DNA from: Leifsonia sp. ZF2019 | GTDB lineage: Bacteria; Actinomycetota; Actinomycetes; Actinomycetales; Microbacteriaceae | Length of the DNA stretch: 64,000 bases | Direction: 5' to 3' | Assembly: GCF_019924635.1 (NCBI RefSeq) | Contig: NZ_CP065037.1 | Span: forward strand, 3,224,001 to 3,288,000 | Part shown: positions 16,877 through 25,861 of the stretch, piece by piece | Numbering within the stretch: the stretch's first letter is position 1 | Layout: the number at the start of each line of letters is the position of its first letter | Position numbers and translations under genes: made by a program | Notes under the pieces: model-generated | What the model saw: the letters and a program-made list of their open reading frames with translations, nothing else | What the model was told of the DNA's origin: nothing | The model's database searches: none

Positions 16877-17484
16877 CCTTGGAGGGCGTCGGCCACCGTT
16901 TCGGCGAGGCCGGGTGGTTGTTCCGGGGCCTGGACTTCCAGTTTCATCCGGGCGAGACATATGCCCTCACCGGGCCCTCCAGCTCAGGCAAGAGCACACT
17001 CCTTTCGCTGTTGGCGCGACTCGCTCGGCCGTGCGAGGGACGCATCCGATTCGACGGTGTGCACCGGGTGAACTGGGTCTTCCAGAATCCGTTCGGGTCC
17101 GCACGTCGCACCGCCCTCGACCACGTCACGCTTCCACTGCTCACTCGCGGCGCGTCGATGCGGTCCGCCGAGCGTCAGGCCCACGACCTGCTTGCACGGT
17201 TCGAACTCGCGGAGGTCGCCCAGCGACCGTTCGGAGAGCTGTCGGGCGGCGAGGCGCAGCGGTTGATGCTCGCTCGGGGCCTGGCCTCGCAGCCGGACCT
17301 GCTCCTGATCGACGAGCCGACGGCGCAGCTGGATGCGTACAACGCGGAACGAGTGGACGCGGCCATCGCGGCGACGGCGGAGAGCGACGTGATCGTGATC
17401 GTGGCGACCCATGATCCGCGCACCACGGCGAGGTGCAGTGTCCGGCTCGACCTCCGGTCCCTTCCCGGCGGAAGGGCGCGATGA
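16873..17484 (+). CDS. ABC transporter ATP-binding protein, bacteriocin cassette
   Basis: ATPase subunit of a MacB/LolD-type ABC transporter. In 203 residues it has Walker A GPSSSGKS (34-41), Q-loop Gln71, signature LSGGE (123-127), Walker B LLLIDE (143-148) with D-loop AQLD, and the switch His180. The GTG start at 16873 overlaps the adaptor's stop codon by four bases; an upstream frame of about 45 extra codons is shadow of the adaptor gene. The next gene again begins within its stop (ATGA), so ATPase and permease are co-translated. In lactococcin 972 operons a dedicated ABC transporter is linked to immunity, which is the best guess here. Confidence 0.88.
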   Translation: MTLEGVGHRFGEAGWLFRGLDFQFHPGETYALTGPSSSGKSTLLSLLARLARPCEGRIRFDGVHRVNWVFQNPFGSARRTALDHVTLPLLTRGASMRSAERQAHDLLARFELAEVAQRPFGELSGGEAQRLMLARGLASQPDLLLIDEPTAQLDAYNAERVDAAIAATAESDVIVIVATHDPRTTARCSVRLDLRSLPGGRAR

Positions 17485-18551
17485 GGCTCGGTGCGATCCT
17501 CCGCGAAGCGGCCCGGGACATCGCGACCGGAACGACCCGCTTCGCAGGGTTCAGCATCCTTCTGGCGATCGCGATCTCCGGACTGGTCTCCGCCGACGGG
17601 ATCGCGATCGCGCGACAGATCGCGGAGGCCGAGGACTTCCGCGAAGCGGGTGGGTCCACGCAGATCCTGACCGCCGAAGGACGCATCGATCCGGCGCAAT
17701 GCGAGAGGCTTGGCGACCTCCCCGACGTGGTCGCGTCCGGTGCGCTTCGATCGGACGCCGACAAGGTGAGAGTCAGCGTCCTCCCGAATGCCCCGGTGCC
17801 GTCTTTCGAGGTTTCACCGGGGTTCGCCGACGTCCTGTCGGCGCGGTCCGGCAACCGATCGGGCACACTGATCTCGCGTGATCTGGCCTTGGACGTCGGA
17901 GCGCAGGTCGGAGAATCGATCGCGACGGACCGAGGCTCGATGACCGTCGCATCGACGTTCGCCTATCCCTCGGACGGACGGCGACCGGGTTTGGGATACG
18001 CCGTCCTCTCCATCACGGCCGACCCGGGCGGATTCGACGAATGCTGGGTCACGGCGTGGCCGCAGCTGACGAATGTTCGAGCGCTTCTCTTCGGCACCAT
18101 GACTCCCGGGTCAGACCCCGCCTCGAAGCCGCAGATCTCGCAGCTGAACACGTCCCACGGCCTGTCCGTCGCCGGCGAGGCCGGATTCTTGGGACGACTG
18201 ACACGCGCCGCCGTGCCGGTGGCAGCGATGGTCGGAGTCGGACTCGGGTTCGTCAGCGTTCGGCTGCGGCGCCTGCAGCTGGCATCGGCACTCCACGCGG
18301 GGGTACGGCGAGTCGACCTTATCTCGACCCAGCTGCTCCAAGCACTTGCCTGGGCTTCGTCCGCCGCGGTCATCGGTCTCGCGCTCGCCGGCGTCACCGC
18401 GTCATTCGTCCCGGGGGAGGATCAGGGCGCCGTCTTCGAAGCCGTCTCCGGTATCCCCCTCGCGGCCGCCGTCGGAGCCGTCGGCGGCGCCTTTGTCGCG
18501 ACGCTGAGCGCACGGGAGAAGCAGCTCTACCGCTACTTCGCAGAGCGGTGA
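17481..18551 (+). CDS. FtsX/MacB-like ABC permease, bacteriocin cassette
   Basis: A 356-residue permease with the MacB/FtsX layout: one transmembrane helix near the N-terminus (about 20-42), a large extracytoplasmic domain of about 185 residues containing two cysteines (C71 and C188), then three helices at about 232-254, 273-297 and 311-333, ending in a short basic tail. This is one half of an ABC system, completed by the ATPase encoded upstream. Such permeases act mechanically on extracytoplasmic partners rather than moving small solutes. The adaptor and lipoprotein of the same operon are candidate partners. Its stop codon lies inside the right direct repeat that ends the cassette. Sequence similarity to the firmicute bacteriocin-associated membrane protein is not obvious. 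Confidence 0.82.
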   Translation: MRLGAILREAARDIATGTTRFAGFSILLAIAISGLVSADGIAIARQIAEAEDFREAGGSTQILTAEGRIDPAQCERLGDLPDVVASGALRSDADKVRVSVLPNAPVPSFEVSPGFADVLSARSGNRSGTLISRDLALDVGAQVGESIATDRGSMTVASTFAYPSDGRRPGLGYAVLSITADPGGFDECWVTAWPQLTNVRALLFGTMTPGSDPASKPQISQLNTSHGLSVAGEAGFLGRLTRAAVPVAAMVGVGLGFVSVRLRRLQLASALHAGVRRVDLISTQLLQALAWASSAAVIGLALAGVTASFVPGEDQGAVFEAVSGIPLAAAVGAVGGAFVATLSAREKQLYRYFAER

Positions 18552-18570
18552 CACGGATCGGGCGGATGCG
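18545..18570 (+). repeat. right direct repeat bounding the bacteriocin cassette
   Basis: Copy of the 3' end of the aminotransferase gene with one base changed. Read in that gene's frame it encodes AVTRIGRMRG and a TAG stop, against AVTRIGQMRH and TGA in the left copy. The TAG overlaps the stop codon of the convergent ABC-F gene. Confidence 0.85.
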
Positions 18571-18573
18571 CGG

Positions 18574-20262
18574 CTAGCGCGCCCGCGTCACCCGTCTCTC
18601 GTCCCACACGGGCTCATCCGTCTCGTAGACCTCGCCGTCCGCCCCGAAGACCAGGAACCGGTCGAAGCCGCGCGCGAACCACCTGTCGTGCGTCACCGCG
18701 ATCACGGTTCCCTCGTAGTCGGCGAGTCCGTCTTCCAGCGCTTCCGCCGAGACGAGGTCGAGGTTGTCGGTGGGCTCGTCGAGCAGCAGCAGCGTCGCGC
18801 CCGACAGCTCCAGGAGCAGGATCTGCAGGCGGGCCTGCTGGCCGCCGGAGAGCGACTCGAAGGTCTGCTCCGCCGACGCGGCCAGGCCGTAGCGGTCCAG
18901 CACGCGGCTGGCGGCCTCACGGGGCATGCCTGCACGCCGGTCGTCGCCGCGGTGGAGGATGTCGAGCAGCGTGCGACCGACCAGCTCGGGGTGCTCGTGC
19001 GCTTGCGCGAACAGGCCGGGAGCCACGCGGGCCCCGAGCTTCGCGACGCCGGTGTGCGGCACCGGCGGGCCCGCGTGCTCCGCCGCGGCGAGATGGCCGG
19101 CGCCGGGGTCGGGATCCGTGCCGCCTGCCGCGAGCAGGCGCAGGAAGTGCGACTTGCCCGAGCCGTTCGACCCGAGCACCGCGACGCGCTCACCGAACCA
19201 GATCTCCCCGTCGAAGGGACGCATCAGCCCGGTCAACTCGAGTCGCTGCAGCTCGGCGACGCGGCGGCCCGTACGGGACCCGGTCAGCCGCATCCGGACG
19301 CTCTGCTCGCGCGGCCGCTCCTGGGGAGGACCGGCCGCCTCGAACTTCGCGAGGCGCGTCTGTGCGGCCTGGTACGCGTTCGCCAGGTCGGAGTTGTACT
19401 TGGCCTTCTCCTTGAACCGCAGCACGAGGGCCTTGAGCTTGGCGTGCTCCTCGTCCCAGCGCCGGCGCAGCTCCTCGAGCCGGGCCATCCGCTCGTCGCG
19501 GGCCTGGTGGTACCCGCCGAAGCCGCCCCCGTGCGTCCACGTGCTGTTGCCTGCCGCGCCGAGTTCCAGCGTCAGGATGCGGTCGGCCGCGTTCGCGAGC
19601 AGTTCGCGGTCGTGCGAGACCAGCAGGACGGTCTTGGGCGTCGCCCGCAGCTGCTCCTCCAGCCAGCGCTTCGCCGGCACGTCGAGGTAGTTGTCCGGCT
19701 CGTCGAGGAGCAGCACCTGCTCCGGTCCGCGCAGCAGCGCCTCCAGCACCAGGCGTTTCTGCTCTCCACCGGAGAGGGTCCGAACCAGGCGGTACTGCGC
19801 CCGCTCGAACGGGACGCCGAGCGCGGAGACGGTGCAGTTGTCCCACACGACCTCCTGGTCGTACCCTCCGGCGTCGGCGTACTCGGCGAGGGCGTTCGCG
19901 TAGCGCAGCTGCGTGTCGGTCTCGTCACGCTCGATGATCGCCTCCTCGGCCGCCGCGAGGGCCTCGGCCGCCCGGCGGACCTCTGCGGGAGCGACGCCGA
20001 CGAGCAGATCGCGCACCGTGCGGTCGTCACGCACGTGGCCGACGAACTGGTCCATGACGCCGAGGCCGCCGTCGATCACGACGCCGCCCGAATCGGGCCG
20101 GACCTCCCCGCGGATGATGCGCAGCAGAGTGGACTTGCCGGCTCCGTTCGCGCCGATCAGTGCGGAGACCGTGCCGTCGCCGACACGGAAGGAGACGTCG
20201 TCGAGCAGCGGTCGCCCATCGGCGAGTGTGTACGAGACGCCGGAGACGTCGATATGGCCCAC
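18574..20262 (-). CDS. ABC-F family ATPase
   Basis: A soluble protein with two ABC domains and no membrane helices; ABC-F proteins act on the ribosome in translation control or antibiotic resistance. Domain 1 has GANGAGKST, LSGGEQKRL and LLLDEPDNYLD; domain 2 has GSNGSGKSH, LSGGQQARLQ and LLLDEPTDNLD, joined by a charged alpha-helical linker (about residues 240-310). Both glutamates after Walker B are present, so both sites could hydrolyse ATP. The GTG at 20262 (562 residues) is preferred because AGGAG lies seven bases before it and the sequence from GHIDVSGVSYT aligns with family starts; an ATG-like start 16 codons upstream lacks a site. It converges on the bacteriocin cassette. Confidence 0.9.
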   Translation of the reverse strand: MGHIDVSGVSYTLADGRPLLDDVSFRVGDGTVSALIGANGAGKSTLLRIIRGEVRPDSGGVVIDGGLGVMDQFVGHVRDDRTVRDLLVGVAPAEVRRAAEALAAAEEAIIERDETDTQLRYANALAEYADAGGYDQEVVWDNCTVSALGVPFERAQYRLVRTLSGGEQKRLVLEALLRGPEQVLLLDEPDNYLDVPAKRWLEEQLRATPKTVLLVSHDRELLANAADRILTLELGAAGNSTWTHGGGFGGYHQARDERMARLEELRRRWDEEHAKLKALVLRFKEKAKYNSDLANAYQAAQTRLAKFEAAGPPQERPREQSVRMRLTGSRTGRRVAELQRLELTGLMRPFDGEIWFGERVAVLGSNGSGKSHFLRLLAAGGTDPDPGAGHLAAAEHAGPPVPHTGVAKLGARVAPGLFAQAHEHPELVGRTLLDILHRGDDRRAGMPREAASRVLDRYGLAASAEQTFESLSGGQQARLQILLLELSGATLLLLDEPTDNLDLVSAEALEDGLADYEGTVIAVTHDRWFARGFDRFLVFGADGEVYETDEPVWDERRVTRAR

Positions 20263-20394
20263 GGTGGAACTCCTGGAGGACGGGTGGTGAGATGCCTCGC
20301 CGGTGGGCAAAGCCTTCCAGGATAGCGCGGTGGAGCTATGGGCAGCGCGAAGCGGTGCCGCGACCCCAGCGCCGAGGGAGCCTGCGACCGAGGG

Positions 20395-20425
20395 GCCGCC
20401 GCCCGCGTCGAATGCGAGCGGCGGC
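20395..20425 (-). terminator. possible terminator of guaB
   Basis: GCCGCCGC and GCGGCGGC form an 8-bp stem separated by 15 bases, 14 bases past the guaB stop. No U-tract follows. Confidence 0.4.
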
Positions 20426-20438
20426 TTCGTGAGACGGT

Positions 20439-22001
<1,563 letters not shown>

Positions 22002-22029
22002 CTATTCCGAATCGGCTGGGCTTCGGCCG

Positions 22030-22794
22030 TCAGAGCACACGGGAGAGGAAGTCGCGCGTGCGCGCGTTGGCGGCGCCGTCGACCGTGAGGCGGTCGGAGG
22101 GGCCCGCCTCGACGATGCGCCCGTTCTCCATGAACACGAAACGGTCGCACACCTCCCGTGCGAATCCGATCTCGTGCGTGACGATCACCAGCGTCATGCC
22201 GGTCGTCGCGAGTCCCTTGATCACGTCCAGGACTTCGCTCACCAGTTCGGGGTCGAGCGCGCTCGTCGGCTCGTCGAAGAGCATGAGTTTCGGGTGCATG
22301 GCCAGGGCACGCGCGATGGCGACGCGCTGCTGCTGGCCGCCGGAGAGCTGCGCCGGGTAGGCGTCGGCCTTGTGGTCGAGGCCCACCTGGCGCAGGAGGT
22401 CGTGCGCCTCGGTGATCGCCTCCGCCTTCGGCCGCTTCAGCACGCCGACGGGCGCCTCGATCACGTTCTGCAGCACCGTCAGATGTGCGAACAGGTTGAA
22501 ACTCTGGAACACCATCCCGATGTCCTGGCGCTGCCGCGCCTCGGCCCGGCCGGAGAGCTCGCGCATGACGCCTTTGCGAGGCTTCCAGCCGAGCTCCTCG
22601 CCGTCCAGGACGATGCGTCCGCGGTCGATGCGCTCGAGCATGTTCATGCACCGCAGGAGGGTGCTCTTCCCCGCGCCGGAGGGGCCGAGGAGGACGACGG
22701 TCTCGCCCCGCTCGACGTCGAGGCTCACGTCGTCGATGACGGTCACGTCGTCGTAACGCTTCGTGACGTCGGTCACCTGCAGGAAGGGGCTCAT
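22030..22794 (-). CDS. polar amino acid ABC importer, ATP-binding protein
   Basis: Energises uptake by the permease and binding protein encoded upstream. The 254 residues carry Walker [11 protein letters not shown]-loop [12 protein letters not shown] (the FQ-FNLF form is characteristic of the polar amino acid/GlnQ subfamily), signature [15 protein letters not shown], Walker [15 protein letters not shown] and the switch His in VTHEIGFA. Its ATG overlaps the permease stop (ATGA). Longer upstream frames run inside the permease gene and were rejected. It is the last gene of a six-gene operon that begins with an aldehyde dehydrogenase; the substrate is therefore likely an amino acid or amine-derived compound, but the sequence does not show which. 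Confidence 0.93.
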   Translation of the reverse strand: MSPFLQVTDVTKRYDDVTVIDDVSLDVERGETVVLLGPSGAGKSTLLRCMNMLERIDRGRIVLDGEELGWKPRKGVMRELSGRAEARQRQDIGMVFQSFNLFAHLTVLQNVIEAPVGVLKRPKAEAITEAHDLLRQVGLDHKADAYPAQLSGGQQQRVAIARALAMHPKLMLFDEPTSALDPELVSEVLDVIKGLATTGMTLVIVTHEIGFAREVCDRFVFMENGRIVEAGPSDRLTVDGAANARTRDFLSRVL

Positions 22795-23756
22795 GCGCGG
22801 TTCTCCTTCGGCGCGGTGTCGGAGGCCGCCGCGTTCTCGGCGAGGGTGTCGTCCGGGGTGGCGGAGTCCGGGAGGATCGGGTCGGCGTCGATCGTCCGCC
22901 GGCCGACGCGCGACGGCGACGAGCGCAGAGCGCGCTCGATGAAGAACTGCCCGATCGACAGGATCGACACGACGATCATGTACCACAGGGTCGCGACGAT
23001 CAGGAGCGGGACGATCCGGAAATTGGACGAGTAGATCTGCTGCACCGAGTACATGAGGTCGGGCACGGCGATGAAGGCGACGAGCGAGGTCGACTTCAAC
23101 AGGTTGATGGTGTCGTTGGCGATCGGCGGGAGCGCGACCCGGAACGCCTGCGGGAAGACGATCTTCATCATGGTGCGCGTGCGCGTCATCCCCAGGGCGA
23201 CGGCCGCCTCCCGCTGGCCGGTCGGCACGGATTGGATGGATGCGCGCAGGACCTCCGACGTGTAGGCCGCCTGCTGGAGTGAGAACGTCACGATCGCGGC
23301 GACCATCGGGTTGATGAGCTCCTGCGTGTTGATCGAGACGAACACCGGCCCGTAGGGGATTCCGAGGTCGATCGTCGGCCAGAGCAGCGACAGGTTGAAG
23401 GTCAGCACCAGCAGCACCAGCAGCGGGATCGACCGGAAGAACCAGACGTAGAGCCAGGCGAGCCCGCGCAGCACCGGGTTGTCGGAGAGCCGCATCGTGG
23501 CGAGCAGCGCTCCCAGGACGACGGCGACGACGATGGAGACCGCGGTGATGAGCAGCGTGCGGCCGAGACCGGCCAGCACGTCGTAGTTCAGGAAGTACTG
23601 CCCGATCGTCGGCCAGTCCAGGGCCTGGTTGAACGCCAGACCCTGGAGCCAGCCGAGCAGGAGGAGCACGAGCAGGGCGGCGACCACCCAGCGCGCGAGA
23701 TGGCGGTTGGGGATGTGCGGCGCGAGGGCCGCCGATCCCTGTTCGTGTTCGGGCAT
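22791..23756 (-). CDS. polar amino acid ABC importer, permease
   Basis: A 321-residue inner-membrane permease of the HisM/GlnP type. Five to six helices span about residues 22-265, with the conserved cytoplasmic [30 protein letters not shown] loop (EAA motif; residues about 182-212) that contacts the ATPase. A cytoplasmic tail of about 60 residues, rich in Ala, Asp and Pro, extends beyond the usual end. It is 10 bases from the binding-protein gene and overlaps the ATPase gene. A single permease gene suggests a homodimeric channel. No feature marks the substrate. Confidence 0.92.
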   Translation of the reverse strand: MPEHEQGSAALAPHIPNRHLARWVVAALLVLLLLGWLQGLAFNQALDWPTIGQYFLNYDVLAGLGRTLLITAVSIVVAVVLGALLATMRLSDNPVLRGLAWLYVWFFRSIPLLVLLVLTFNLSLLWPTIDLGIPYGPVFVSINTQELINPMVAAIVTFSLQQAAYTSEVLRASIQSVPTGQREAAVALGMTRTRTMMKIVFPQAFRVALPPIANDTINLLKSTSLVAFIAVPDLMYSVQQIYSSNFRIVPLLIVATLWYMIVVSILSIGQFFIERALRSSPSRVGRRTIDADPILPDSATPDDTLAENAAASDTAPKENRA

Positions 23757-23766
23757 GGGGGTGCTG

Positions 23767-24666
23767 CTACTCTCCGACGTTGGGGTTCGGGTTGACTTCT
23801 GCCTTGTCGATGGCGTCGCCCTCGACCCCGTACTTCTCGAGGATCTTGGTGTACTCGCCGTTCGCGATGAGCTCGTTGATGGAGTCGGCGAGCGCCTGCG
23901 CCATCCCGTTGCCCTTCTTGGTGGCGATACCGATGAGGACGAACTGGTACTTCGGGCCGCCGATGGTGAACTGACCCGACGACTGCTTCGAAATGTACCC
24001 GAGGTTCGTCAGCGTCGCCGTCGTGGCATCGACCTGCTTGCTGCTGACGGCGAGGGTCGCCGCCCCCTGGTCGGCGAAGGTCTGGACGTGGATCGCCTGC
24101 TTGCCGGCCGCGGTGCACTTCGTCGACTGCTCCTGGAGCACCGGGATGGCGCTGTCCGCCGCGACGACGGAGATCTTCAGGCCGCACAGGTCGTCCAGGC
24201 TCGACCCCAGGTCGGCGCCCTTCAGGCCCATGAACTGGTAATGGTCCTCGAGGAAGGAGACCTGGTCGAAGGTCTTCTCGCGCTCCGCTGTGACGTCGGC
24301 GCCGAACGCACCGAAGTACGTGCCGCTGTTGACGCCGAGGAGCGCGTTCTCGAACGAATCCTGCTTGAGGGTCACCTTCGTGCCCCAGGGGCCGCCGACG
24401 GCGGTGGCGAGGTCGGTGCTGATGCCGACGATCTTGCCGCCGTCGAGGTAGGCGTAGGGCGGGTACCCGGTGACGGCCGGCGCCACCAGGTCTTTGCCGG
24501 CGAACGCGTCGGGCAGCTTCACCGTCGCGGCCGAGGAGCCGGCGGAGGGGGTGCCCGACGAGGATGCCGTGCCGCTGCTGCAGCCGGTGAGCAGCGCGGC
24601 TGCTGCAGCCGCGATGCCGATGCCCGCGGCGAGGGGGCCGCGGAGCCGTGAACGTGTGATCGTCAT
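23767..24666 (-). CDS. amino acid ABC importer, substrate-binding lipoprotein
   Basis: An extracytoplasmic solute-binding protein (family 3) anchored by lipid. The 299 residues start with a twin-basic N-terminus, a hydrophobic stretch and the lipobox LTGC (Cys about residue 29), followed by a Ser/Gly-rich linker and the two-lobed binding domain. The usual YPPYAYLDGGKIVGISTDL segment contacts the ligand in this family; KISVVAADSAIPVL and a late YTKILEKYGVE are also typical. Its ATG overlaps the stop of the DUF3830 gene upstream. A long upstream extension of the reading frame, which would swallow the DUF3830 gene, is not real. Confidence 0.92.
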   Translation of the reverse strand: MTITRSRLRGPLAAGIGIAAAAAALLTGCSSGTASSSGTPSAGSSAATVKLPDAFAGKDLVAPAVTGYPPYAYLDGGKIVGISTDLATAVGGPWGTKVTLKQDSFENALLGVNSGTYFGAFGADVTAEREKTFDQVSFLEDHYQFMGLKGADLGSSLDDLCGLKISVVAADSAIPVLQEQSTKCTAAGKQAIHVQTFADQGAATLAVSSKQVDATTATLTNLGYISKQSSGQFTIGGPKYQFVLIGIATKKGNGMAQALADSINELIANGEYTKILEKYGVEGDAIDKAEVNPNPNVGE

Positions 24667-25142
24667 TCGATTCTCCCGATGGTGAGTTTCTTCAGTCCGA
24701 TGGTGCGGGTCTCCTGGCACGCCGCGGCGAACTCCTCGAGTCCGCTGGTGATCGACGCCCAGATGGTGCAGGGTGTCCAGCCGAGCGGGCCGAAGATCCG
24801 GCCGCCCTTGCCGTAGAAGATGCCGACCTCCCACAGCTCGAAGTCCAGCCCGGCCATGAGCTCCTTCGGCTGGAAGAACCAGACCAGGTCGCCCGCCGCG
24901 GGGATGACCTGCTGGTTCTCCGCCGGGAGGGCGGTCGGGTCGAACGTCTGCGCGCTCTGCGGCAGCCCGAACATGATCTCGGGTCCGGCGTACATCGCGT
25001 GCATGACATCGTCGCTCACGGGCGACTCCAGTGCGCTCCAGATCGCCTCGGCGGTCCGGGGCGCCGCGTCGAGCAGCAATGTCGCTTCCGCGCGCGGTCC
25101 CCCCTCGAACTCGAGGAAGATGCGCTTGGGGGTCGTGCTCAC
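24663..25142 (-). CDS. DUF3830 family protein
   Basis: A 159-residue soluble protein of the DUF3830 family, for which a cyclophilin-like fold has been reported as far as I recall; no reaction is assigned. The sequence is beta-rich with conserved aromatic and glycine residues (VWFFQPKEL, FELWEVGIFYG, GRIFGPLGWTP) and no membrane or signal segment. GTG at 25142, with AGGAG five bases before, overlaps the upstream stop codon (GTGA), and the gene overlaps the binding-protein gene downstream. Its position between a hydrolase and the transporter implies a part in handling the imported compound. What that is cannot be read from the sequence. Confidence 0.82.
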   Translation of the reverse strand: MSTTPKRIFLEFEGGPRAEATLLLDAAPRTAEAIWSALESPVSDDVMHAMYAGPEIMFGLPQSAQTFDPTALPAENQQVIPAAGDLVWFFQPKELMAGLDFELWEVGIFYGKGGRIFGPLGWTPCTIWASITSGLEEFAAACQETRTIGLKKLTIGRIE

Positions 25143-25861
25143 ACGAACTCCTTTCTCTGTTGGATGGCAGCGGGGCGTCGGCGATAGGAATCGGCCGCCG
25201 CGATGAAGGGCGCGAGCAGGCGCGTCGCGTGCGCGCGCCCGTCCGGACCCGGCATCTTCTCCGGGTGCCACTGGACCGCGCGGAGGAAACGTGAGGCGTC
25301 CGTGCCGGCGACCGCCTCGACGGTCCCGTCGTCGGCACGGGCGGCGATGGACAGACCGGCGCCCAGACGATCGATCGCCTGGTGATGGATCGAGTTCACG
25401 ATGCCGTCGTCGGGGAGGGAATCCGCGACCCAGCCGGCAGCGTCCACGATCCGGTGCCGGCTGAGCCGCTCCTCCCCGCGCCCGACAGCGGGGTGGTCCG
25501 GGGTGTGCGGGAGGTCGTCGACGAGCGTGCCGCCGCGGTGGACGTTGAGGACCTGGAGGCCGCGACAGATGCCGAAGACGGGCATCCCGAGCCGCTGGGC
25601 CTCCCCGAGGAGCGCCGACTCGGTGGCATCCCGCGGGCCGGACGCGACGTCCTGGCCTCCGGACAGCAGCAGGCCGTCGACGCGCTGGAGGAGCGCGACG
25701 GCGTCCGGCTCGACGACATCGGGAACGAGCACGGGGATGCCGCCGGCGGCCTGGACGCTGTCGGCGTACTCGCCGCCCAGCGTGTACAGGTCCGTCCGGG
25801 CGCCGAGGACGGTCGGCACGGCCCGGCGCCAGACCGTGACGGCGATGATCGGCCCGGTCAT
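25139..25861 (-). CDS. class I glutamine amidotransferase-type hydrolase (PuuD-like)
   Basis: A C26-peptidase-type hydrolase related to PuuD, which cleaves gamma-glutamyl-GABA in the putrescine pathway of E. coli. The 240 residues contain LLLSGGQDV, the nucleophile elbow GICRGLQVLNV, and the His/Glu pair in QWHPEKMP, so the triad is complete. The neighbouring PuuC-like aldehyde dehydrogenase (four-base overlap upstream) supports a polyamine- or gamma-glutamyl-type pathway, though no gamma-glutamylputrescine synthetase or oxidase gene is in the window. The start ATG at 25861 overlaps the stop of the dehydrogenase. A different amide substrate is possible. Confidence 0.86.
   Translation of the reverse strand: MTGPIIAVTVWRRAVPTVLGARTDLYTLGGEYADSVQAAGGIPVLVPDVVEPDAVALLQRVDGLLLSGGQDVASGPRDATESALLGEAQRLGMPVFGICRGLQVLNVHRGGTLVDDLPHTPDHPAVGRGEERLSRHRIVDAAGWVADSLPDDGIVNSIHHQAIDRLGAGLSIAARADDGTVEAVAGTDASRFLRAVQWHPEKMPGPDGRAHATRLLAPFIAAADSYRRRPAAIQQRKEFV

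Noticed and set aside
18041..18577. Frame ending in AVTRIGRMRG as a gene
   Set aside because: It is a shadow of the ABC permease; only its last ten codons are meaningful, as a copy of the aminotransferase end.
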